DNA of 64,000 nucleotides from Maribellus luteus (GCF_003576475.1 NZ_QWGR01000004.1:483516-547515); one strand, 5' to 3'. Numbered from the stretch's first letter, positions 18,124 through 27,123 are shown. Numbers and translations are program-made. Notes: a model not told the origin generated them from the sequence alone.

Positions 18124-20112
18124 TTATTTAGTCTTATAAGCATCCGTAGAGAAGACTTTGGGGCGTTGCATATTTTCCGTCCAGATGTGCCCAAATTCAT
18201 CTTTAACGGTAATGGTCAGGTCAGTATCTGCATTATCGGCTTTTACCTTGAAGAAGTGGGTGAACTTATCGGTAATAAAACTGGGAGTAGACGTAAGACT
18301 AGCCGAATTGAAGCGCTTCACGGACAGGGCGGCAATGTGCAACGGGTCGTATGCCCATACTTTTTCAGGAGTCAGGCTCTTTCCGGATTCGTCAGTTACG
18401 GTCAGCGTCCAGCGCGGATTCCAGTTCCAGATGTTTATCAGCACCTCGTTGTCGTTGTTGGCCGGGTAGGCATCAACATACTGCATATACTTATTCTTAA
18501 CCGAAGTGGGAACCGAGGATGGCATCAGCGGAACATCTGCCAGCGAAAAGTTTACGTTGTTCAGGTCGTAGCTCCGGAATTGGTAATCCTCCGGCCATCC
18601 GGTGGCCTTGTAAACATATTGCAAATCTTTCCCCGAAACATCCCAAATCGAATACCCGCCCGGTGTACCGTCAGGACTGATGTGAACACCCGGCGTTAAG
18701 TTACCCGACCACCACCAGGAGGCGCAAACAGCTCCGGCGTTGTGTTCATAGAAATCATTTCCGCCTGTAATGGCATCCTGGGGCGTAACATTGAAAGTCT
18801 TGTGTGTATGCCCTGTCACAAAATGCACTTTATAGCCATCCAGAATGTTGAATAGTTGTTCGGTGCTGGTTATGTCGTGGTCTATCTTAAATTCGGCAGT
18901 TTCCGAAGGTAAATACACTTGTGCGTGCATCGCAACAACCAAAGGCGTTGATTTGTCGACATAAGCGAGGTCTTTTTCAAGCCAGCTCAACTGTTCTGCA
19001 GAAGTCAGTTTTTTGTAATTGCGGGAAGTTGTTCCGTCATACTCACTGCAATCGATGTCGTCCATGACTACATAATGCACCTCACCTATATTAAACGAGT
19101 AATAGGTAGGGGCAATGTGGTTCATGTATTTGAGTTCCGCAGTAAAATCGGAAGTCGCCTGATAATCGTAGTCGTGATTGCCGATGGTATGGAATATCTG
19201 CAAGTTTTTAACCTGACTGTTTATGGTGTTCAGGTATTCGGGTAAGCCAAAATTATTTGAATACCAGTACAAATCCCAGGTCATGTCGCCCAGGGCGATT
19301 GCATACATTTTTTCAGAAGCGTGGGCGTTCATGTAAGTATTCAGGTCGGTGGTAAAATCCGAAAACTGGCTAAGGTCGTTTGTTCGGGCGGCAAGGTGCA
19401 TGTCGCCAAGCATGAATACTTTGTACGCATCCTGTCCTTCAACCTTCTGAAGCGTAAAATCTACCCGTTCAACGGTGTTGGCATTGGCTTTTAATTTTTG
19501 AAAGAACTGAGGAAGAACTCCCAAAGAAGGCGCCTCGTAATTGCCCGGAACAGAAATAAAAACATAGTTTCTTTTCTTCGCCGACTTGAGTTGATAGATG
19601 CCTTGTTCATCTGTGGTGGTCACTTCGACCCCGTCTGAAACCACGACGCCTTTTAAGCCGCCCTCTGCCGATTTAACGAGGCCATATACCGTAGTGCCTT
19701 CGTCGGGCGTAAACAAAAAATCAACAATATTGACGTATATCTTCCCAACGGGCTTCTTTCGTACATCCCGTTTAACCGAAACATTGTAATCGCCGGTTTT
19801 ACATTCATTGGAAATCTGCACTGTGAATCCTGTGGACGAAACAGCGGTGATTGGGCAAACGTAAGATATGCCACCCGACTCCAGAATGAATAAATCGGAC
19901 GTTTTTAGTCCGCCTCCGTCTTGCGCCGTAAAAACATATTCTCCGCCCTTGGTTACCTCAATTGTGGAGGGGAGACTAATCTGTATATTGAAATCATCTA
20001 CAGGTTCTTCGTTCTCGTCCCCGCTCTCGCAGCCATAAAGCGATGAAATTACAGCGAAAACTAAATACAATAAAATTTTACTGTATTCCAGGTTACTTTT
20101 TATTTTTCTCAT
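18124..20112 (-). CDS. Calcineurin-like metallophosphoesterase, lipoprotein
   Basis: A 662-residue exported phosphoesterase, first gene of the SusCD transcript. A lipobox (SLYGC, about residue 28) anchors it to a membrane. After an N-terminal beta domain there is a CarboxypepD-like MetallophosN segment (about residues 140-220). The catalytic core, about residues 230-460, shows every dimetal motif: GDMH, GDMTWD, GNHDYD, MHAQ and GHTH. A C-terminal MetallophosC domain completes the architecture. It hydrolyses phosphomono- or diesters, and the polar head of a phospholipid or a teichoic-like polymer is an inferred substrate. It lies between SusC and a glycerophosphodiesterase, which places it early in the degradation route. 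Confidence 0.9.
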   Translation of the reverse strand: MRKIKSNLEYSKILLYLVFAVISSLYGCESGDENEEPVDDFNIQISLPSTIEVTKGGEYVFTAQDGGGLKTSDLFILESGGISYVCPITAVSSTGFTVQISNECKTGDYNVSVKRDVRKKPVGKIYVNIVDFLFTPDEGTTVYGLVKSAEGGLKGVVVSDGVEVTTTDEQGIYQLKSAKKRNYVFISVPGNYEAPSLGVLPQFFQKLKANANTVERVDFTLQKVEGQDAYKVFMLGDMHLAARTNDLSQFSDFTTDLNTYMNAHASEKMYAIALGDMTWDLYWYSNNFGLPEYLNTINSQVKNLQIFHTIGNHDYDYQATSDFTAELKYMNHIAPTYYSFNIGEVHYVVMDDIDCSEYDGTTSRNYKKLTSAEQLSWLEKDLAYVDKSTPLVVAMHAQVYLPSETAEFKIDHDITSTEQLFNILDGYKVHFVTGHTHKTFNVTPQDAITGGNDFYEHNAGAVCASWWWSGNLTPGVHISPDGTPGGYSIWDVSGKDLQYVYKATGWPEDYQFRSYDLNNVNFSLADVPLMPSSVPTSVKNKYMQYVDAYPANNDNEVLINIWNWNPRWTLTVTDESGKSLTPEKVWAYDPLHIAALSVKRFNSASLTSTPSFITDKFTHFFKVKADNADTDLTITVKDEFGHIWTENMQRPKVFSTDAYKTK

Positions 20113-20305
20113 TCGTTTAAAATGTATCTATTCTTATTCGGTCAGTAATTTCTATAAATGTTGCGGACAATTCCTTGTAAAATAGTCTGCTTCCATTTCG
20201 ATGAAATACTTCATATCCTCTTCTTTATTCACCGTTATTTGTCATCAGGGAGACTCATAACGTACTTAGTGATTTAGTGTCGCCTTATGCTTCACTTGTA
20301 GTTGT

Positions 20306-21073
20306 TTATTTTAACTGTTCGCGCAGCCATCCCGGACGGTTGGTAGTAATGGCGCTCACACCAAGTTCAGCAACTCGTTTGGCATCTTCGGGTTTATCAA
20401 CCGTCCAGCACCATACATCCAGTCCCAGTTTTTTGGCTTTGGCCATTGTTTCGGGTGTAACCAGTTTGGCATTTACATCTATTCCTTCAAGACCCAGTGC
20501 GGCACATTCCCCGATTTTGTTATCCAAATCTTTAGCCGATGAGGTAAGCCAGTAACAGTCGTTGTCCGGGAAAAGCTTTTTAGCAGTGAGAATCGTTTCC
20601 CAGTTAAAGGCGATAAATTTAACCTGTTTCTCCTTGCCCGATTTTTTGATTGCTTTTTGTAAAGCCGTAAAAATTTCAGGACCGGTTTTGATTTCGATGA
20701 CTAAGTATCTGTCTTCTGGAATAATCTTCAGAACTTCTTCTACGAAGGGGATCTTTTCTCCGGCAAATTTTTCATCTTTCCAGGTACCGGCATCCAGCTT
20801 TCTCAGTTTTTTTGATTTTGTTTCTGAAACTACGAGGTCCACTCCGGTTGTTCTTTTTGTGGTTTTGTCGTGGATCGCCACCACCCGTTGATCAGGAGTC
20901 AGGTAAACATCGATTTCAACGCCTTCAGCACCGAGTTCCCATCCGAGTTTAGCTGCTGCAACTGTATTTTCAGGGGCCAGGTAAGAAGCTCCTCTGTGTC
21001 CTACAAACTCCACTTGTGCGAACAAAGAAAAGCTTGCCGTAATCATGAAAAATAAAAGAAATGTTGTTTTCAT
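20306..21073 (-). CDS. Periplasmic glycerophosphodiester phosphodiesterase
   Basis: A 255-residue GDPD-family enzyme with a signal peptide (TTFLLFFMITASFSLFA), hence periplasmic like GlpQ. Catalytic motifs are complete: H26-R27 in GHRGASYLAPENT, E and D in GVEIDVYLTPDQ, H in AIHD, E in VIEIKTG and the C-terminal ITTNRPGWL. It releases sn-glycerol-3-phosphate plus an alcohol from glycerophosphodiesters. The start at MKTTFLLFF was preferred to a 55-residue upstream extension that overlaps the HAD gene. It precedes the phosphoesterase with a 193-bp gap and follows the HAD phosphatase; the GlpT and GlpD genes further upstream would take up and use its product. Confidence 0.95.
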   Translation of the reverse strand: MKTTFLLFFMITASFSLFAQVEFVGHRGASYLAPENTVAAAKLGWELGAEGVEIDVYLTPDQRVVAIHDKTTKRTTGVDLVVSETKSKKLRKLDAGTWKDEKFAGEKIPFVEEVLKIIPEDRYLVIEIKTGPEIFTALQKAIKKSGKEKQVKFIAFNWETILTAKKLFPDNDCYWLTSSAKDLDNKIGECAALGLEGIDVNAKLVTPETMAKAKKLGLDVWCWTVDKPEDAKRVAELGVSAITTNRPGWLREQLK

Positions 21074-21153
21074 TCGTTTGTAATTGTTTGTTTTTACCAG
21101 TTTGTCGCTATATAACAATATCGTTCGTTTTTGTCTTTTGATGAGAGATAGTT

Positions 21154-22086
21154 TTATTGCTTCGGATTGGGGCGGTTTTGTCTGATCTTCCATTCGGTAG
21201 TGGAAAATTTCACGGAAGGATCGGCTACATCGTTGCATTTTACGATCAAAGCACCTTCTTTCTCCCAGTACGATTTAACGGTATAGCCGTTCATTGGGCC
21301 ATCTTCTTCTCCCCGCACCGTTTTGTCGTCAGGGTTTACAATAATTTTCAGACCGGCAGATTCGTTCAGCATATCCATGTCGCCACGGCTGTTGCCACCT
21401 ACTATCAGAGGCCTGGTTTTGATGTAGGTTTCAATGGTGTGCGCTTTTCCGTCATCCTGCGGAATCGGAAGAATAATCTCGTTGGTGGTTTTACCTTCTT
21501 TTACCACGCATTTGGCACCCAGAATATTTATTTCCGGAATACCCAATTGTTCCGACACAAATTTCTGGTAAAGAATTTCGGGAGATGCGGTGAGTACCCA
21601 AACTTCAAATCCGTATTCCTTGAGGTTGGCAATTAATTCCTTCATTTCAGGGTAAAACTTTCCCTCATAGGCTTGGCGGAAGCAGTTGTAGCCAATCATT
21701 TCAATTTCGGAAGGAGAGAGACCGGCCAGGAAATGGATGCGGTCTTCTACATATACTTTCCCCACGTTGTCCCCGTTTTTCACCATGCGGTTCAATACCT
21801 CGAGTTTTTCTTTTGCTTCCTTGTCGTTTCTGTTTTTCAGAACCTGGTCGGCATAGCGGTAAAGCGCTTCGTCAGCTAAATAATGGGGTACCTGCCCAAA
21901 GGTTGTTCCATCGCAATCGAAAACAGATACTTTTCGTTCGGTCATGGTAAGTGTTGAGTTCAAAAAGCTTTCAAGCTTCTCATTTACTTCTTTCGACCAT
22001 CCTTTGATGGGGCGAAAGGTTTGAGCCTGTATTCCCTGTATAAACAGGAGGAATGTGAGTGATGATATAAATAGGATCTTTCTCAT
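21154..22086 (-). CDS. Exported HAD-superfamily acid phosphatase
   Basis: A 310-residue HAD hydrolase with a signal peptide (KILFISSLTFLLFIQGIQA), so it acts in the periplasm. Motif I is FDCDGTTFG (the first D is the nucleophile; the usual DxDxT), followed by a helical cap, motif II WVLTASPE and motif IV GGNSRGDMDML, as in the phosphoserine-phosphatase-like class (HAD-IB). The position between GDPD and GlpT suggests it removes phosphate from a phosphorylated head group such as a phosphoalcohol freed from a diester. Phosphocholine phosphatases belong to the same class, but the specificity here is inference. Confidence 0.85.
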   Translation of the reverse strand: MRKILFISSLTFLLFIQGIQAQTFRPIKGWSKEVNEKLESFLNSTLTMTERKVSVFDCDGTTFGQVPHYLADEALYRYADQVLKNRNDKEAKEKLEVLNRMVKNGDNVGKVYVEDRIHFLAGLSPSEIEMIGYNCFRQAYEGKFYPEMKELIANLKEYGFEVWVLTASPEILYQKFVSEQLGIPEINILGAKCVVKEGKTTNEIILPIPQDDGKAHTIETYIKTRPLIVGGNSRGDMDMLNESAGLKIIVNPDDKTVRGEEDGPMNGYTVKSYWEKEGALIVKCNDVADPSVKFSTTEWKIRQNRPNPKQ

Positions 22087-22139
22087 TTTTCAATTGATTT
22101 GTAAGATGCGCAAATGCGTTTTTTGTTTATTGATTTAGA

Positions 22140-23483
22140 TTAAGCTGCTAATCGTTGTTTCTCTGTTTTCCAGGTAAAAGCGGTGAAAATGATGGAAATC
22201 ACACAGGCTGCGAGCATAAGGATAAATGCCGCATCCCAGCCCCAGTGGTCCACAATAAATCCGATGGCAATATTGGCCAGCAAGGCTCCGCCAAGGTACC
22301 CGAACAGTCCGGTAAGACCTGCTGCCGTTCCGGCTGCTTTTTTGGGAACAAGATCAAGTGCCTGGACTCCGATTAGCATAACCGGTCCGTATATCAGGAA
22401 CCCGATGGCAATCAGAGCGATATTGTCGATCATGATATGGCCGGCAGGGTTTTGCCAGTACATATAAATGGCCGCCATCACCAGCAACATGTAAATAATA
22501 ATTGCGGGGGCCCGTCTTCCCTTGAACACTTTATCCGAAATCCATCCACACAATAAGGTTCCGGGGATACCTGCGTACTCATAAGCAAAATAGGCCCACC
22601 CCGATTCAGAAATGGAGAAGCCTTTTACCTCGTCGAGGTACGTTGGAGCCCAATCGAGCACTCCGTACCGCACCAGGTAAATCATGGCGTTGGCAAATGC
22701 AATCAACCATAAAAATTTGTTTCGGAATACATAGGTGAAGAAAATTTCCCTTGCTGAAAATTCCTTTTCATAGCTTTGGTTATAATCTTTCGGATAATCC
22801 TTTTTGTAAGCTTCAATATTTGGCAGACCGCAGGATTGCGGAGTGTCCCGAATCAGAATATAGGCCAGGAAAGCGATCCCCATCGCAATTAATGCCGGAA
22901 AGTATAGCTTACTGTGCCAGTTTCCGAAAATGGCAACTCCTACCACTGCCAGCGGGCCAATCAAGCCACCGCCGATGTTGTGGGCCACGTTCCAGATCGA
23001 CATCATAGTGCCACGTTCTTTTGTCGAAAACCAGTGAACCATTGTACGTCCGCAGGGAGGCCAGCCCATTCCCTGAAACCAACCGTTGATAAAAATTACA
23101 ATAAACATGATGGTTACCGAAGAAGTAAGCAACGGAATGGTTCCCAGGCTAAAGATGGTCAGAGCCGAGAGTAATAATCCCAGGCTAAGAAATACCCTTG
23201 CATTGCTTCGGTCAGAAACTCCTCCCATCAGGAATTTGCTTAGCCCGTAGGCAATCGAGACAGCCGAAGCAACTATCCCCAATTGACTTTTAGTGTAGCC
23301 CTGCTCAATAAGGTCGGGCATAACAAGCGAAAAGTTTTTTCGAACCAGGTAGTAACCGGCGTAACCGATAAAAATGCCCAGGAAAACCTGCCAGCGTAAT
23401 TTTTTATACGTCGGATCTATTTTCTCCTCAGGGAGTAGTTCTTTGTGTGGAGGGGGAGATAGTATATTTTTAAAATTAAGCAT
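22140..23483 (-). CDS. glpT: Glycerol-3-phosphate:phosphate antiporter
   Basis: A 447-residue MFS transporter of the organophosphate:Pi antiporter family with 12 transmembrane helices. The match to characterised GlpT is close across the N-terminus: PPPHKELLPEEKIDPTYKKL, then GYAGYYLVRKNFSLVMP with the phosphate-binding arginine, and GWFQGMGWPPCGRTMVHW. It brings glycerol-3-phosphate into the cytoplasm in exchange for inorganic phosphate. It lies 85 bp after glpD and 53 bp before the HAD phosphatase, which ties uptake to the periplasmic hydrolases. The related UhpT/UhpC could be confused with it, but the glpD neighbour favours glycerol-3-phosphate. Confidence 0.93.
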   Translation of the reverse strand: MLNFKNILSPPPHKELLPEEKIDPTYKKLRWQVFLGIFIGYAGYYLVRKNFSLVMPDLIEQGYTKSQLGIVASAVSIAYGLSKFLMGGVSDRSNARVFLSLGLLLSALTIFSLGTIPLLTSSVTIMFIVIFINGWFQGMGWPPCGRTMVHWFSTKERGTMMSIWNVAHNIGGGLIGPLAVVGVAIFGNWHSKLYFPALIAMGIAFLAYILIRDTPQSCGLPNIEAYKKDYPKDYNQSYEKEFSAREIFFTYVFRNKFLWLIAFANAMIYLVRYGVLDWAPTYLDEVKGFSISESGWAYFAYEYAGIPGTLLCGWISDKVFKGRRAPAIIIYMLLVMAAIYMYWQNPAGHIMIDNIALIAIGFLIYGPVMLIGVQALDLVPKKAAGTAAGLTGLFGYLGGALLANIAIGFIVDHWGWDAAFILMLAACVISIIFTAFTWKTEKQRLAA

Positions 23484-23568
23484 TTAGTTAATATGTTAAA
23501 GTTCGCAAAAGTAGGTTTCTAGTATTTACGTTTTATTGCTATTTGTTTACATTTTTATTACAGTGGGT

Positions 23569-25158
23569 TTATGCCAGGTAGCATTGGGCTATGTCTGTAT
23601 ACGTTTTAATTTGTTCTTTTTCCCAGTTTTCGTCTTTCTTGAGTTCCTGTGCCATAATTTTGGCTACTTTGGGTGCAATCTCAATGGATGCTTTGGCGTC
23701 GAGATAGAGTAATCTCACTCTGCGTGCCAATACATCGTCAACGGTGCGAGCCATTTCCTTTCTAACTGCCCAAACTACTTCCCCAACCGTGAAATCGTAG
23801 TCTTCGATTAACTTGCGTGCATAGTCCGGATTCTCCTTCTGAAGACGCAGTATTTCGTCCTGGTCGCTACCATAAACATAGAGCCAATGATTGTAATCCG
23901 GATTTTCGCGGTGGCCGTGTATTTTTAGATTTTTGGTTTTGCAAGGCTTTTGAGGAAGATTCTTCTTTTTAATGGCCAAGTCAACCGTTTCTTCCGCCAT
24001 AATTCGGTAGGTAGTCCATTTTCCTCCGGTAATGGTAATCAGGTCAGAGTCGGAGGCGATTAGTTTATGACTACGCGAAATTTCTTTTGTTTTGGTTTCA
24101 TCCGCATGCTTTTGTGGGGCGGCCAACGGTCTTAGTCCGGCAAAAACGCAAAGTACATCTTCCCTCTGTGGTTTCCGCGTAAGATAGCGTCCGGCTGTTT
24201 CCAAAATGAAATCAACTTCTTCCTGCAGGGCTTTGGGCTCCAGAACAAAGTCTTTTACCGGGGTGTCTGTTGTTCCTAAAATTACCCGGTTGTGCCACGG
24301 AACTCCAAACATTACGCGGCCATCGCTGGTCTTGGGAACCATGATGGCATCGTCGCCGCCAAGAAAGGATTTATCAACAACCAAATGCACTCCCTGACTG
24401 GGTCTGACCAACGGTTTTTCTTCGGGCGCATCCATTTTGATAATATCATCTACAAAAATACCGGTGGCGTTAATAATGCATTTTCCTTTTAGCTTGAATG
24501 TGCCGCCGTTTAGTTCATCCTGAGCTATGACTCCCGAAACTTTTCCGTTGGAGTCTTTCAGAAGTTCGGTAACTTTTACATAGTTTACCGCGTTTGCACC
24601 ATTTTCTGTGGCAGTTTGCACAAGGTTAATAGCCAGGCGTGCGTCGTCGAACTGGCCATCTTTGTAGGCTACTCCCCCTTTTAGGTTTTTCTGCTCTATC
24701 TCGGGGACATGTTTTATTACTTCTTTTTTACTCATTGGGATGGAATGTCCCAGTCCCATCTTTCCTGCGAGTAAATCGTACACTGTAAGGCCTATCGTAT
24801 AAAATGGTTTCTCCCACCATAGGTAGTTTCCGATTATAAATCGTTGGTTTTTAACCAGGTGTGGTGCATTTTTTCGCAGGTATCCTCTTTCTCGCAAGGC
24901 TTCTCTCACCAGAGCAACATCTCCTTTCTGCAGGTAACGAACTCCCCCGTGTACTAATTTTGTACTTCGGCTCGATGTCGCTTTTGCAAAGTCTGATTGT
25001 TCCAGTAAAACAGTTTTATATCCACGGGTGGCTGCATCTACTGCAATGCCTAGGCCCGTGGCTCCTCCTCCCACAATAATGAAATCCCATTCTTCATTTG
25101 ATGACTTCAATTGTGCGATGTAGCTCTCTCGGTTCATTTTATGTGGTATTTTAATCAT
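23569..25158 (-). CDS. glpD: FAD-dependent glycerol-3-phosphate dehydrogenase
   Basis: A 529-residue peripheral inner-membrane flavoenzyme that oxidises sn-glycerol-3-phosphate to dihydroxyacetone phosphate and passes electrons to quinone. An N-terminal FAD-binding motif (IIVGGGATGLGIAVDAATRG) is followed by the GlpD signature SSRSTKLVHGGVRYL and, later, the ITGGKWTTYR segment. A C-terminal DAO_C domain covers about residues 395-520. The start codon ATG at 25158 was kept; a second ATG lies seven codons in. It is the first gene of the minus-strand block, with a promoter and repeat operator just upstream, and the regulator glpR is divergent. Confidence 0.95.
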   Translation of the reverse strand: MIKIPHKMNRESYIAQLKSSNEEWDFIIVGGGATGLGIAVDAATRGYKTVLLEQSDFAKATSSRSTKLVHGGVRYLQKGDVALVREALRERGYLRKNAPHLVKNQRFIIGNYLWWEKPFYTIGLTVYDLLAGKMGLGHSIPMSKKEVIKHVPEIEQKNLKGGVAYKDGQFDDARLAINLVQTATENGANAVNYVKVTELLKDSNGKVSGVIAQDELNGGTFKLKGKCIINATGIFVDDIIKMDAPEEKPLVRPSQGVHLVVDKSFLGGDDAIMVPKTSDGRVMFGVPWHNRVILGTTDTPVKDFVLEPKALQEEVDFILETAGRYLTRKPQREDVLCVFAGLRPLAAPQKHADETKTKEISRSHKLIASDSDLITITGGKWTTYRIMAEETVDLAIKKKNLPQKPCKTKNLKIHGHRENPDYNHWLYVYGSDQDEILRLQKENPDYARKLIEDYDFTVGEVVWAVRKEMARTVDDVLARRVRLLYLDAKASIEIAPKVAKIMAQELKKDENWEKEQIKTYTDIAQCYLA

Positions 25159-25194
25159 TAAAGGTTTTTGATCTTTCTTATCTAAAAGATGAAG

Positions 25195-25227
25195 TAAAAA
25201 TAAATTTCTGTTTCGATAAAAACAAAA
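25195..25227 (-). promoter_or_regulatory. Predicted promoter of glpD
   Basis: On the minus strand, TTTTG (25227-25223) and TATTTTTA (25202-25195) lie 20 bp apart. They fit the Bacteroidota -33 (TTTG/TTG) and -7 (TAnnTTTG) elements with one mismatch. The glpD start is 37 bp downstream. Confidence 0.45.
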
Positions 25228-25230
25228 TAA

Positions 25231-25260
25231 AATGAAACTAAATGAAACTAAATGAAATTT
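25231..25260. promoter_or_regulatory. Three 10-bp direct repeats, candidate GlpR operator
   Basis: The unit AATGAAACTA occurs twice exactly, and a third time as AATGAAATTT, with no spacing, giving a 10-bp period that puts all copies on one face of the helix. They abut the predicted -33 element of glpD. DeoR-family regulators commonly bind short tandem direct repeats. The glpR promoter region also carries CATTTCATTTTC, which matches the opposite strand of the unit. Confidence 0.5.
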
Positions 25261-25599
25261 AAGGGGTTTTGAAAAGGGCTGAAATTTAAGCAGAGGCAGT
25301 ACTGTTGTATCGAGTGTATTTCAGTAGATAGGTGATTTTGAGGATTTTTTAAGTGGTTGATATTGTAGTAGTTGTGAAGGCGTTTTCCTGGGTTATTAGG
25401 TGAAGTTACTATTCCCGGGAAAGTTGTTTCGTGTTAACTTAACGCCAGTTTCGCTTTTGAAGAAGTGAAGGGGCCGTTCTCAGTAATCGAAATTAAATAA
25501 ATTCACGAATATAAAAGGATGTAGCTTTTATTTTACTCATAATCAAATGTTTGTATGTGCTGGTGGAAAGGTGAGTAAGTTGCCTTAGTTGTGTTATAT
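25261..25599. other. Intergenic region without recognisable gene
   Basis: The rest of the glpD-glpR divergent spacer is AT-rich. I see no open frame with a signal, no hairpin followed by T-run and no RNA motif. It is long for a divergent promoter region. Confidence 0.6.
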
Positions 25600-25621
25600 T
25601 CATTTCATTTTCTTATTTTTG
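25592..25621 (+). promoter_or_regulatory. Predicted promoter of glpR
   Basis: TATTTTTG (25614-25621) is an exact match to the Bacteroidota -7 element TAnnTTTG, with TTG about 22 bp upstream. The spacer contains CATTTCATTTTC, similar to the opposite strand of the 10-bp repeats at glpD, which suggests autoregulation. The ATG follows 20 bp later. Confidence 0.5.
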
Positions 25622-25641
25622 CTTGAAAACAAACTAAAATT

Positions 25642-26406
25642 ATGAGAAATATCGCGCAAAGGCACAAAATTATTTTGAACGAATTGGAGAAAAAAGGATT
25701 TGTTCGTGTGCAGGATCTGAGTAAAAAATTAGACGTTTCGGAAGTTACGATCCGGAAGGATCTGAAGGAACTCGAAGAAAGAAGGCTGCTTTACCGTAAT
25801 CATGGCAGTGCGAGCCAGCTGAGTTCGTTGATTAACGACCGGCACATTGATGAAAAGGCTAAAGTTCAGGTCGAAGAAAAAGCGCGTATAGCCGATGCGG
25901 CCAATCTGTTGCTGGAGAAAAATGACCGGATTATAATTGCCTCCGGAACAACCCTTTTACGTTTTGCGCAGCAAATGACCTTTGCCGAGCCGTTAACAGT
26001 AATTACCTCTTCGGTTAAAGTTTCGCTAACGCTTAGTTATAAACCCAATATTGACATAATTCAGCTGGGCGGAATCATGAGGAAAAGTTCTGCCTCTGTT
26101 ATTGGTCCTCACGCTGAGTATTTTTTAAAAGATCTTACCTGTAACAAGCTTTTCATTAGTGTGGATGGTATCGATCTTGATTTTGGACTTACCACCAGTA
26201 ACCTGGACGAAGCATACCTCAATAAATTTATGATAAAGGCTGCGCAGGAAGTAATTGTTTTGGCTGATTCTTCAAAGTTCGGGAAACGGGGCTTTGGAAA
26301 GATCTGTGACATGCACCAGATTCACCGGATTATTACCGATAAAAATGCTTCACCCAATGCCATTGCAATAATGAGAGAAAAGGGGATTGAGGTGGATTTG
26401 GTGTAA
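25642..26406 (+). CDS. glpR: DeoR-family repressor of glycerol-3-phosphate metabolism
   Basis: A 254-residue DeoR-type regulator. The N-terminal winged HTH, about residues 1-58, has the recognition helix in SEVTIRKDLKELEE followed by the wing RNHGSA. The C-terminal sugar-phosphate sensor domain, about 75-235, includes the ribose-phosphate-isomerase-like IIASGTTLLRFAQQM, the LGGIMRKSSASVIG stretch and FISVDGIDLDFGLT. GlpR proteins repress glp genes until glycerol-3-phosphate binds. It is divergent from glpD, and its likely operators are the tandem repeats at 25231-25260. The sequence alone cannot separate GlpR from other DeoR members; the neighbour genes decide. Confidence 0.85.
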   Translation: MRNIAQRHKIILNELEKKGFVRVQDLSKKLDVSEVTIRKDLKELEERRLLYRNHGSASQLSSLINDRHIDEKAKVQVEEKARIADAANLLLEKNDRIIIASGTTLLRFAQQMTFAEPLTVITSSVKVSLTLSYKPNIDIIQLGGIMRKSSASVIGPHAEYFLKDLTCNKLFISVDGIDLDFGLTTSNLDEAYLNKFMIKAAQEVIVLADSSKFGKRGFGKICDMHQIHRIITDKNASPNAIAIMREKGIEVDLV

Positions 26407-26424
26407 CCCTTTACTTTCTGATGT

Positions 26425-26928
26425 TTAGTCAAGTACGATTTGGAGTCGTTTTCTGAGGCTCCCGGAAAAGTCGAACAAAGAATACTCTGAGTTTCCGATG
26501 TTTGGTTTCTTTTTGATTCCGGCATCCAGAAAATCGTGTAGGAAACTGTTGTCAAAAAGGTTGTCAACCACTTCGGTGAAGCTTGACCTGGAAACGTTTT
26601 CGGTACTCCAAAGTGGTGATTCATTCAATTCTCCCTGTACAATGATTCTTTTTTGAAATGCATCGCATCTTTTGGCCACGAAGCTGGCTGATTGAATTTG
26701 GTTGTATTGTGTTTTTATGATGATAAGATCGGCCCAGAGGATGTCTTTGTCGCGAAGTTTTTTCACGCCCAAATCAATCAGCTTCTTCTCCCAGGTAATT
26801 GGGAGCTCAATGGAAATCTCGAGTAGCTCCAACGGTGTTGAATGCTCTTTTTTTGTATTTAGCCCAAGCTTGTTTAACCAGCTTTTAGCGGTGTTGTCTT
26901 TCTCCGGATATATTAGTAATGTTTTCAT
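26425..26928 (-). CDS. Orphan protein resembling the N-terminal domain of B12-binding radical SAM proteins
   Basis: A 167-residue soluble protein. The first roughly 115 residues follow the pattern of the Rossmann-like N-terminal domain of HpnP/HpnJ-type radical SAM proteins: LLIYPEK, then STPLELLEISIELP, TWEKKLIDLGVKKL, DKDILWADLIIIKT, QSASFVAKRCDAF and IIVQGEL. The family then continues into a CxxxCxxC radical SAM domain, which is absent: the gene ends at residue 167 with an unrelated tail. The cobalamin-ligand DxHxxG motif is also missing, so cobalamin binding is doubtful. It is convergent with glpR (18 bp apart). Function unknown; possibly a truncated paralogue that was kept. Confidence 0.6.
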   Translation of the reverse strand: MKTLLIYPEKDNTAKSWLNKLGLNTKKEHSTPLELLEISIELPITWEKKLIDLGVKKLRDKDILWADLIIIKTQYNQIQSASFVAKRCDAFQKRIIVQGELNESPLWSTENVSRSSFTEVVDNLFDNSFLHDFLDAGIKKKPNIGNSEYSLFDFSGSLRKRLQIVLD

Positions 26929-27123
26929 GTGGTGTTATATTTAAGCGTTTCTGTTGTACAAAGAAAATGTGCGGACAGAAGTATAAAAAGAATAAGGGGT
27001 TGGTGTCAAGAAAATGTGATTAAATGCTCGGAAATGGTTGGAATACCACCTATTTGGGATTAGTGGCAATTATCCCAACGGGAGAAGGTGTGTGCAGGGG
27101 ATGATTGTTACTTATTCAAGAGA

